Part shown: positions 10,330 through 20,616 of the stretch, in pieces
Layout: every line of letters begins with the position of its first letter
Position numbering within the stretch: the stretch's first letter is position 1
From: Marthasterias glacialis
Taxonomy: Eukaryota > Echinodermata > Asteroidea > Forcipulatida > Asteriidae
Assembly (NCBI GenBank): GCA_911728455.2
Contig: OU452225.1
Coordinates: forward strand, 9,522,106 to 9,586,105
Direction of reading: 5' to 3'
Length of the DNA stretch: 64,000 nucleotides
The notes under the pieces: generated by a model
Databases searched by the model: none
The model's input: only the letters and a program-made list of their open reading frames with translations
What the model was told of the DNA's origin: nothing
Translations under genes and position numbers: made by a program

Positions 10330-11753
10330 CAGCTGGGTTTTTTCCTTTACATCTGATACTTCAAAGTTCACTGATAATGCTGACTGTGTGTTCAGTTCAT
10401 TCACATGAATCTATTCAAAGTAAACAAAATCCTCAAGTCAGTATCTTCTGCCCTTGGCTGAAATCCAATCATCAGTAACTTGGGCTTTAGAAGAAGTATC
10501 GCCAAACATTCATCATGGATAGATTGTCATCTGATTTGATAAACCCATCCCAACTCCTGTGTACCTCAACCCATCTTGGGACTCTTGGAAATCGGAGGAA
10601 GTCCAGTGCGTGGATTGGCCATTAAATTCTGGAAGTCATGACGTGTCGGTTGTCGTCTGCTAAAAAACAACAACAAAAATCAAAATATTATTATTGTGTA
10701 TTGAACTAGTGTAGTTAGTACTGTTTGACACAAATGTTGCCCCTATGACTATGAGAAGGAATATAAATAATAAATGAGATTTGTACTTGTAAGTTGTAGA
10801 AATTAAAATAATACAATAAATCAACATACAAATCCAGTTATCCATAAACTTACGTGAAATAAAAACTGGCGCAATACACTGTACTCGCCGACTAGAGTAA
10901 GACTAAGCTTACAACAACAACATGCACGTATCACCAATACTAGTAATACTCGTCGTAATCGTAGCACACACACAAATACACCCCTAGCTAGCTGGCCCTA
11001 CACTATTGCTTTAAAAAAACTCGGTTTGAAATGTAAACACTTTGCTGCACTACTCTTTAGCAGCTGGGCTGGGGCTCTATTTTTTCCTTCCAAGACTACG
11101 ACTGTTTTATGTATACAACTTAATCAGAGAGCTAGAGGGCGCTGCTACGACAGCCCATCACATCCGTGTAATTTTACGATGTACGATGTTCCCTAATGTT
11201 TGGCATCTCATCGCGTTTTCCCTGAAAATTTCGAGCCGTCAGACTTTTACACTGACAAAGATTAATTATTTTGATGTTATCCCTGAGTGCCAAATAATAG
11301 TATCGTAATCTGGACAAACCCTGTTGTGATTTCTATATATATATTTTTTTTACCGAACTGCTTGTTAAGTGCCTACAGACGAAGGAACTGTATGGCAAAA
11401 TTAGACAAAAATAATGCACTAAGCTAAGATGCTTTTGAAGTGCTGTTATTTCTCACGAAAACCATGTTATACCTTGTGAGGAAGCCGCGATTTTCCAGAT
11501 CAAATCATAATGTGCATGAAAGCACACCTCCAAACAAGTCCTAACACTATTGTTGGAGTAGGCTACCAAACTCTTCAAATACATACATAGTTTTCGCGTT
11601 TGAAAATTGCTAGGCCCCACCAAGTCCCTCCCCTTTTGTGCTCTTGATTTTAGATATTGACGTCGCAAAATTCTGGTCAAAATATATGGTCGGATTTTAT
11701 GCTACCAAAAGCCCAATCCTGACACGAAAGTATATTTTATCAGCGGGAAATAA
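10330..11753. other. Intergenic region between divergent genes
   Basis: The zinc-finger gene (-) and the receptor gene (+) are divergently arranged, so both promoters should lie between about 10330 and 12358. No clear TATA box or CpG-rich core was recognised. Short open frames show no family resemblance. Confidence 0.4.
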
Positions 11754-12150
11754 ATTCGTTATTACGAATTAGTAATCCGTTATTACGAATTAATAATTCG
11801 TTATTACGAATTAGTAATCCATTATTACGAATGAGTAATTCGTTATTACGAATTAGTAATCCATTATTACGAATTAATAATTCGTTATTACGAATTAGTA
11901 ATTCGTTATTACGAATTAGTAATTCGTTATTACGAATTAGTAATTCGTTATTACGAATTAGTAATCCATTATTACGAATTAATAATTCGTTATTCCAAAT
12001 TAATAATTCGTTATTACGAATTAGTAATCCGTTATTACGAATTAATAATTCGTTATGACGAATTAGTAATCTGTTATTACGAATTAGTAATTCGTTATTA
12101 CGAATTAAGAATTAGTAATAACGGATTACTAATTTAAAATAACGGATTAG
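11754..12150. repeat. 21-bp AT-rich satellite, about 17 copies
   Basis: The unit GTTATTACGAATTAGTAATTC is repeated head to tail with small variants (TTAGTAATCC, TTAATAATTC). Near 12110-12150 the array turns into the reverse complement (AATAACGGATTACTAAT), so the end is palindromic. The open frame across it (a run of NSLLRIS repeats) is a by-product of the 21-bp period and not a gene. The array ends about 210 bp before the receptor start codon. Confidence 0.95.
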
Positions 12151-12358
12151 CCTTTCGAATCATGCCATGTTTAGTTGACACATAATTGAACAATAGTCAA
12201 AAATGATAACCATGACAAGGTTCAAAGCTCACACAGTTTTTTCGCCGCTGAAAAAAAAACTGTTTACGCAAGAGAATGATATCGATGGGCGTGTGAACAT
12301 TCACAAAGACAGCTTCATGAAACCACTGGATATAGGCTAACTGCAAAGGCGGCTAAAA

Positions 12359-12425
12359 ATGGCCGTTCTAACTTTATTTCCGATCCTGGCCATCGTTTTC
12401 ATATGTTGGCTTGACCCAAGCTCAG
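12359..12425 (+). CDS. Receptor exon 1: signal peptide
   Basis: This exon encodes M-A-V-L-T-L-F-P-I-L-A-I-V-F-I-C-W-L-D-P, a short hydrophobic leader ending in polar residues, and is followed by a consensus donor (CAG|GTAAGA). The preceding bases GCTAAAAATGG give an acceptable initiation context. A stop (TAA) lies just upstream in one frame, and no other ATG competes. Confidence 0.75.
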
Positions 12426-15400
12426 GTAAGATCTCTTCGAAGTTTCATACTATTTATTATAAATACCGATAATTGTAATGTTTGTATGGAACATGTTGCA
12501 CGACGGAGCTAATAATAGATTTATCTCAATCGCATAGGCATTTAAGGCAGCTGATTTAAGTCAATACCCCCATGCACCAGATGCTCAAACTGGCCTATCG
12601 ACTTTCTAAAGTTGTTATCTTGAATTTTTAGCGATTTTAGTGTCTCTTTTTTGTCAAAGTTTAAAAAATACTTTCAACGCGATTCTCTCAAATACTTGAG
12701 TAAAGTTAAGCTTAAGTGCACGAAGATCTAAGACGCCAGTTTCACCCAACTCTGTTTTGTGTTCATTGCATTTGGACACGCAGAATTTTAATTAGGAGAC
12801 TGAGGGATTCATGTTCAAGTTGCGAATTTTTAATCAGTGATGTTTATTTTCAAAATATTTATACTCATCAAACAGCAATCAAGCACATTCTGTGTAACCG
12901 AGATCATAGTTTCCTGATGGGGGAAAAGAAGCTGGACATAAAAGTGCTAAACGGCAGTGTGAACAACATTTAGCCTTTCATTACCGGTCAACCCACTCCC
13001 CCGGGGACCCCACCTCCACCGACAAGACAATCATCAATCCTCGCTTGATTATGCACTCCGCGAAATGAATACACAAAACAACACCGTTAACATCACTTTG
13101 CCTCATAGCAACAGGGTGCATATGGGATAAACGGCAAACAAACGTCTTGCATCCAGACTACACCTTGCCATTCAAAGTGACTAATTTTGTATATTATAAC
13201 AAATTTGTAAATATTAATTGCACAACCTTGCGTGTGTACACTGTTATGCAGTTATGAAGGCTTTCGGTCATGGCAAAGTTAAAGAGCGCTTAGCCGTGAA
13301 AATAAGCCTTTATTGAATGACTGATAAATAAGTTTGTTAAAACTATGTCTCAAATTAATGATGAGCTTAGTTGCTCAAAGTCTGTAGTTTATTGTCATAC
13401 TGTGACGGTCTGACAAAATTGAAAATTGTTGCCTGCCGTTGGTTGCAAATGGACTATACGGCCCGTGTGTTATTAATCACGAATATGTCTATGTTTCTGA
13501 ACTTTGTCTTGTGTGTTTGAAGAAACAGTCAATAGACTAGAAGTCAAATGTCGGCTTTCAAGTGCAACTGTCGGTCGGACTCGAGAACTGTTTGGGAAAT
13601 TTTGTATCAATGTTGTGTATTATGTTTTTGTTTTTAATGACTTTGCGAACTATTTTTATGACAGGTTACGTATTATTGTAATGAAGCGCCTTGTGTTGTT
13701 TCCATTTGTAAGCATTGGCAGATGTTTGATTTTTGATTAGTAATTAAGACAGCACTGGAAGTAAACAAACAAGCAGAGCATTTTATGATTTAATAAACAA
13801 AAATAAAACTGTTTGAAAGATATCAAATGTTACGACCTTAGTAAAGATTTTTAAAATATTGTATTACTGTCAGCATTTTGCTGTTTTAAGCAATATTTTT
13901 GATTTGTAATAAATAAACCAGAACAAAATAAATTTACCGTAATTATTTGACTATTTTGTGTGCATGCAGCCCTCAAGCCTCCACAAAATGTGACCAAAGA
14001 TTTGCTCAATCTGAACTTATCTTTGTATTGGGGACCGCCGGACGATGCATCCAATTTAACTACGTATACAGTGACACTCCGGGAAAAGAAAGTGTGAGTC
14101 TGGTTTGTGTTTTACTACGGTATACTTTCTGACAGGTGCATTTTCCACAGAGTTAAAGTGGCTGTCTGTTTGTTACCTCCGTAGATCATGCTTCTTTTTA
14201 CATTCAGGCTACGTTTCTTTCAAACATAAAATGATTGGAGAATTGTGACAGAATGTCTATCTTTAACAGTTCATTGAAATTCATATTAAAATACAATGTG
14301 TAACCGTTCACCCTGAACAAGACAACACTGGTCCTCCGCTGACCTCCATTCATCTGTCACAAAAGGCAAAAACCTCCTTAAATATAAAATGCCAACTAAT
14401 AAATTTACACGAAAGTCGTGTTTCCTGCTCATTTTTTCTTCTTTCAAGTTGGAGGTCCATTCCGCACTGTACTAACATCACAAAGACTGAGTGTACAAGC
14501 ATCACCAACTTTTTCATCGCGGAGTACGGAACAGACGCCAGGAAGATCTTAAAAACTAAGTCTATTTTTCGCGTGACGAGAAGGGAACATCCGTCATTGA
14601 TTGACAATTCGCCGTCGGCGTCCGTCACCGTTGAAGTGTTTCCTTATGTTGACGGTAAACATAAGATTTAAAGTGTTGGGTTTTATTTTTTGTTGCTATT
14701 TTTTTATTTTGATTATTTTGTTATACACGTGTGTAGCCTTTGCATGGTCATTTCATGAAGCTTCATGATTATTCACAAAATGTATAACAAAATTATGTCA
14801 AATGTAGCAACCTCGTTCCCATGTGTTTGCTATGTTGCGGAAATTTTTTCACGTACATGTACACTTTGCTCAATCATTAAAGTATGCGAAAGGCGACTAT
14901 ACGGCGCGCTGCCCATTGGGAACGAGGTTGAGATCAAACGAGCTGGAAACAAATCAATAGTCGAATGTTTTGTACAAAACGATTAATACAAACTAAAAGA
15001 AGAAACAATCTGAAATATTTTATCTTTGTATATAACCTCAATCCTATTCATCCCCAGCAACAATTAGCGCACCAGATATCGAAATCCTCGAATTAACATT
15101 TGACTCCATCGAAGTGGCCCTACTGGCTCCGGAGACCCTGTTTTACGACGGTGAGACGCAACAGTTTTTTAGGATGGACGATAACAAACTTGGTGGTTTT
15201 CCCAAGGTGAAGTTTAACTACAGCCTGTGGCGCATCTCCGGCCAAGATTCGAACAAGGTTAAACAAATACAGATATTTCAAATAATTTTTGACCTGTTTA
15301 TTCCAAATGTAGAAGGGTTTAAAAATTGACTTAAATGTATCCGAAAAACGAAGGGTGTGTCAGATATCTAAGCAGTCTTCCCGTCCAACCGCTTCGTGCT

Positions 15401-18400
15401 GTGGGGGGATTGTTTTTCCCGGCAGCGCCCAATGCAGTACTTCTTCATATAGGCGATGTTTTGGGGCAAAAACGTTTGTCATTTTTGCTTAGGTCTACGA
15501 TTTTGTTTTGCTAAACATAGCGGGAGAAACTGGTGTAAAACATTGTACAAGGGTATGTTGGTAGATCTGTTAGTCCGGTAACACGTTCACAGTAACACGT
15601 TTATATTTATGACTTGTTTAAGCCAGTTGTTGTGCTTTGTACAGCAGGTTTATGAGGCATCACCTGACGATAGTTCCAAGGTAGTGTTGATCTCTGAACT
15701 TACACCTTACACTCTTTACGCGTTGGCCGTATCAGCGAGAATAGGCCTGAAGAAATTCAGCAAAGACAACTCGACTCTGATCTTCCGAACCAAGGAAGCA
15801 GGTATAATATGGTCAAGAAGACGGGCAATTACACAAAGTGCCGCTATGAATTTGTACGGTACCGCAGAATCTATTTTTTGCAGTGATCATCACTACGGCG
15901 TCGTGGCGAAGTACCGTACTTAAACACGGACATTATTCTCGCAAAGTTAGCTATATCATACAATTACTGCCCGTGTTAATTTACAAAATGATGTTTACGA
16001 TTTTTCTCTGTTGGCATGCGGGTAACGATTACATTTTTATGCTTTATGCTTCATTTCCTCCCATTGCGTACAATGGCTGTTACTGCCTGTCAACTGCCTA
16101 CTTTGAAATTGGCTTCTCACTGGAACAAACACTTGGTGGCGCACTGTATTATAACCCACCCAAAAAAAGAAAAATTAACTTTATTCTTCAAAAAATCTTT
16201 GCATCACTCTTCTAATACATTAGTGCAAAAAGCAGTTTCCTTTCTAGCCATGAGATGACCCTGCATGTGATGTTTTCTTCCAAGTACGCTCGAAACAAAT
16301 ATTTTGAAACATTGGAGTCTTTTTCAGAATGAACCACACTCTTAAAGAGACTACTCTACTTCCAAGGTTTTTTACCGACGTTTTGTTGTCTTGTCCTGAT
16401 TTATGTGATACGATTTCCCCCGAGGTAGCCCCATCAAGAGGCCCAATACTGCTGGTTCCCTTTGCTGAGGAGCTTGACTGTAGGAAGCTCAACAGAAGAC
16501 ATGTTCAGATCAAATGGAAGGTGGGTCACAAGAATAATAATAGACTTTTACTTGTAGTTGTACTCCTTCAAACTACAATAATGATAGGAAGGTTCTATGA
16601 TCTCTACGGTCTGCTGCACCTCCAGAAAAGCCCCATTTAGTGATTTATGCAGAAAATAGTGAGGTGTGAATAGACCGTGTTTTTGACAGCAAGAGGGCGC
16701 AATACTAATTCCATTTTTGTAATACAAAAATATTGCAAAACATTAAAAATACAAATCTTCCAAGCAAATGTCTTATACTGATTACAGTGTAAAACTGTCA
16801 ATAAAAACAAACCTCAAAAGTTGTATACTAATTGCTTTATTACAAGTCTAATTGCATCTGGTTTACCACACTATTTCTATGGTTTGACCCCCAATCTGCG
16901 CCCGAAGGGCGCCCTCATGCAGTCAAAAATAAGGCCCATTCCGTTGCACCGCCACTCCGTACAGTCAGACAGAATTAAAAAGGATATATGGATTTCTGTT
17001 GTCGACTATCTTCTAAAAACCTGTAACTACACCCTTTTCCCATCAGGCCCCGGCAAAGGAATACTGGAACGGCAAAAGCGTTCATTATGAGGTTAGACTC
17101 CATGGCGTACAAGATGGTGACGAATACGTGACATCAATCGCCGTAATGAATGCGTCGTCGACGTCAACGACTGTCTATGATCTCAGCCGATTGGACAAGT
17201 ACGATATTGTCGTATATGCAAATACTTCGGGTGGTGGAATACCCAGCACTCACAGATCTTTACCGGGAGCAGACAGTGGTAAGTGGGGTAGCCAATCGGG
17301 GACGTTCTCGTGCAGGGAAAGACTTCAGCATGTTGGAGGACTAAACAATGTGACAAGGGTGCTTTACAATCTTTATACGTGCGTGACGTAATTATATAGA
17401 AGCCACTCCGACTTCACACAAACTGATTCCAACGATAACTATAGAAGCTCATAATGCATTGAACAATTATCGGTCTTGCCCTTTCATATAGCATTTATGT
17501 TTTGCAAAGATTCAATTTTTTATAAGTAGTATCAGTTTGTGTCATAACAAATGTCTTTGACCGGTGAAATAGGTGTTGTTCCCCCTATAAACTAACAGAA
17601 ACGTACGCTAGCTTTGAAGCCGGAAGTAGCAAAAACCTTGTGCGTGCAGCAGATGTGCACGTGTTTGACGTAATGACTCCCAACATGATAATAGTTATAA
17701 TTGTTAAAGAAGTCTCGCCCGTACCGTATGGGCATTTTTGTTTACTGGGTTCTGAAGTACAATATTACCTTAGGAGGAAAGCAAATCGCGCTCTTCAACT
17801 TTGGAATATGCGCCACCTAGCGTTTTCCCGGGGGAAGTCGTTTTCAAAGAAGATGATTTGGATCACATTGCACGCGTAAATTTAATTTTCGCGCTAAGAA
17901 AAACATTGCTAGACCTTTTTTGTTTTGCCTCATACATTTAAGTTTCTTACATAGTGACCACCATGAGTACACGCCATTAGCCCAAAACTAACGTATATAG
18001 TTCACAGAGAAACTTAACTACAGTGGCCCTGAGGGGACATAAGACATCATAAATATCTTTAAAAAACCTTTCTTGCAAATAAGTTTTTTGTGATGCTTGA
18101 TGTCTCTTTAGGAACAGCATACTCAACTATTTATTTACAAACATTTTCTCTCAATCAGAAAAGGCTGGCCTTAAACCCGAAGATCTCCACCGAAGGAACA
18201 CATCTTATCCCGTTAAAATCATCGAATGGAAACCCCCCTCTGGTTACGAGGAGTGTATCTTGCAGTACCGTGTAATCGTGGAGTCTGACGGTCAAATAGT
18301 CAGGAAGACAGAAGTCAAGAACGCGACTTTCCTTGATATATCAGATCTTGAACCTGGAACCTACGTTGCTCAAGTATCTGTGATCACCAAGGGGAGGAAT

Positions 18401-20390
18401 TACACATCAGAGTATGGTTTATCAGCGAGCCTCCTCTTGAATGTTGCACAACCTAGTGAGTCTTTGCTTCTTGTACTTCTGATGTCATTATCCACCTCAT
18501 TTATAATAAGAAAATTAAACCACTTGTAGCCATTTCAAAAAGTTTATTATAGTGTGAGCTTCAATAAAACCGCTTCAACTAAATGTTCACAGGTTTGCAC
18601 ATGACTTACATGGTATAAAGTTGGTCACGATAGCAAACTTTTTTTGAAATAGTTTTGCCTGAAATGCTAGTTTTTGAGAAACGAGTAAAGCAATTAGCTG
18701 AGACCAACACTCGATGTTTTAAAATCAACTACTATGGGCATCTGGTAATCAGTGGCGCCAGTTAGTGTAAAATGGGCGTGGCTTACAGTGGAATTATGTC
18801 ACACTTTACGAACAGGATAGTTGTTATAACCCAAAAACACAAGATTACAAAACATAAACTGAAATCAGTAACGTTGGATTGGATCAGAAAAGCAACATTT
18901 ACACTTTTGTTTTGATAATTTTTCAGAAATATATCAAATGATCATACCAGTGGCTGTGTTCCTTGCTTTTGTGTTCGTGGTTATGACGTTCATCTGTCAC
19001 GTGATCAAGTCTCTGCGTAGTAATATGACGTTCAGCAGTCTTGATAACAATCCAATCCTGGTGGGTATTTAAAAAGAAAGAAAAAACCTCATTGTAATGT
19101 GCGTATAATTTTGCATCACTGTTAATTATAAGATTGTAAGAAATCGAAAAGGTTGGAAAGTGAATGTAAGCGAGCGCCGAGCGTGCAAATTTGGCGTTGA
19201 AACATTTCGTGTACATGACCGCTCACGATACTCATTGTGTCCCGCACAATATTGTCACAGTGGAGGTGACGTTTGTGGAGGTTTGGACCATACGTTTACT
19301 GACTTCGTTCTACCCAAGAGAGAGTGTTTAGCCTTGGCGCTGCGCTTTTGCACAAAATGGCATATCTCAACAATATTGTGTCATGTTGAAGCAATTTAAA
19401 ATTTGATCGTTTTTTCTGCGTGGGGTGGTGGTGGGACGCCCCTTCTAGTAAGCGTATAAAGGTCTTAAACGTTTAATTTTACAAATAAATTCTCAGAATG
19501 GCGGGGGTCGTGGGTTCGAATCCCACCGGATGAAAATGACTGTGAATTTTGTTCACAGGACTCGGGAAAGTACCCAGTATACAGTGCTTAACACACATGG
19601 GTAAAAATTACAAATAGTATTGTTCTTCTCAGTGACAGTACGGGATGAAGCTCTGAACCGAGTTGTTTCTCACCGCATGGCCGTTTGGATACCCTTTCCT
19701 CGGCACTAGACAAAATCATGTTTTTAACACGGTGCTAGGCATTTATATAGGCCTACTCTAAACGTCTTGGGTTTTTCTTTTCTGTTTGTCACCACACAAC
19801 AGCGTAAAGCATTTTCTCAGACGTACAGTCCATTGAGGCAACGTGCTGTGGAGAAAGAAATGTTTAACGCCCTCAGAGACAGCCCTACATCTCAAAGCCA
19901 AGTGACTTATTGTGAAGAGACTAGCCTCTCAACCGATGGGTACTCCACCGAATCCATGGTTAGTGTTGTTCAAGACAACGCCGATGCTGAGCCCCGTGTG
20001 CCCCACGAAGACAACTTGAATGTAGGCTCCAATCAGCCGCTAAAAGTACTTCACTCCCCGTCCGATACGGATGAAGCAGACGATGATCAAGACGCAGTAC
20101 ATGAAGCTTTGATGCAGCAACACCGAGAACCAAGCAGATCGGCTGGTGGAGAGACTAAACCCGAATCCACCAGCAGCCAACCAGCTGACAAAGTCCAGCC
20201 CTCATGTAATGATGACGTTCAACATACAAAGCACTCCGATATCAAACAGTCACAACTGAAGTCAGTTGAAGAAAGTTTATCTTTACCTTGTACAAAACTC
20301 TCAAAGAAGCCATTTGACTCCACTCCTAGCCCCCCTATTGGTATAGGTTTAGGATACACCGTCTTAGCCAACATTTTCCCTCCGAAATAA
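12359..20390 (+). CDS. Class II cytokine receptor-like membrane protein, 10 exons
   Basis: Exons: 12359-12425, 13970-14093, 14449-14654, 15058-15257, 15645-15801, 16429-16520, 17047-17278, 18159-18455, 18927-19060, 19803-20390. All have GT/AG borders and agree in phase (1,2,1,0,1,0,1,1,0), giving 698 residues. Residues 1-22 are a signal peptide. Domain 1 (about 23-130) has PPQNVT, LSLYWGPP with Trp43, and C71-x7-C79 (HCTNITKTEC), the cysteine pair typical of class II cytokine receptors and tissue factor. Domain 2 (133-251) opens with APDIEILEL and ends with LTPYTLYALAVSA. Two more FNIII-like domains follow (about 252-359 and 360-458). The membrane span is about 463-485. The tail (486-698) has tyrosines at about 511, 539, 550 and 688 and no kinase or TIR domain. 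About ten N-glycosylation sequons lie outside. Domain 2 lacks the usual cysteine pair and no clear Jak box 1 is seen. It could alternatively be a divergent FNIII receptor of another class. Confidence 0.82.
18927..19060 (+). CDS. Receptor exon 9: transmembrane segment
   Basis: The exon encodes an uninterrupted run of about 23 hydrophobic residues (MIIPVAVFLAFVFVVMTFIC) followed by HVIKSLR, a stop-transfer basic patch. It sits between a phase 1 and a phase 0 intron, the arrangement I recall for the membrane exon of vertebrate cytokine receptors. The juxtamembrane sequence SSLDNNPIL is where a Jak-binding proline box would be expected, but only one proline is present. Confidence 0.8.
19500..19612 (+). 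mobile_element. tRNA-derived SINE fragment in receptor intron 9
   Basis: GTGGGTTCGAATCCCACC is a tRNA T-arm with a perfect B box (GGTTCGAATCC). It is followed by a non-tRNA tail containing GTTCACAGGACTCGGGAAAGTAC..AGTGCTTAACACACAT. The tRNA 5' half and A box are missing or decayed. This structure fits the 3' part of a SINE rather than a tRNA gene. Confidence 0.5.
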
Positions 20391-20470
20391 GAGCCCACAT
20401 CATTATATGTTATCTTTCTCAATGAGCCAAATATAAAATTGAAAAATCAATTCGAAGGCGGAGGTGACTA

Positions 20471-20616
20471 CACTGCAAAAACTGGGGTGTTAAATTGATT
20501 ATCTTGGTATCTGTATGTGACAACACAATAAAGCAATGGGGATCACTAACACCATGTCGGTGTTGTCATAATATAGATACAAAGAGAATCAATTTAACAC
20601 TCCAGTTTTTCCAGCG
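20471..20616. mobile_element. MITE with CACTGCAAAAACTGGGGTGTTAA ends, copy 1
   Basis: The left end CACTGCAAAAACTGGGGTGT is mirrored by ACACTCCAGTTTTTCCAGCG on the right. The interior is itself an inverted repeat (GTGACAACAC ... GTGTTGTCA). It lies 80 bp past the receptor stop codon and carries an AATAAA (about 20528) that could be used by that gene. The same family occurs at 55234-55404. Confidence 0.8.

Noticed and set aside
11831-12058. Open frame encoding a repeating NSLLRIS/NPLLRIN peptide
   Set aside because: It is produced entirely by the 21-bp satellite, whose period is a multiple of three. There is no start context, splice site or non-repeat sequence.
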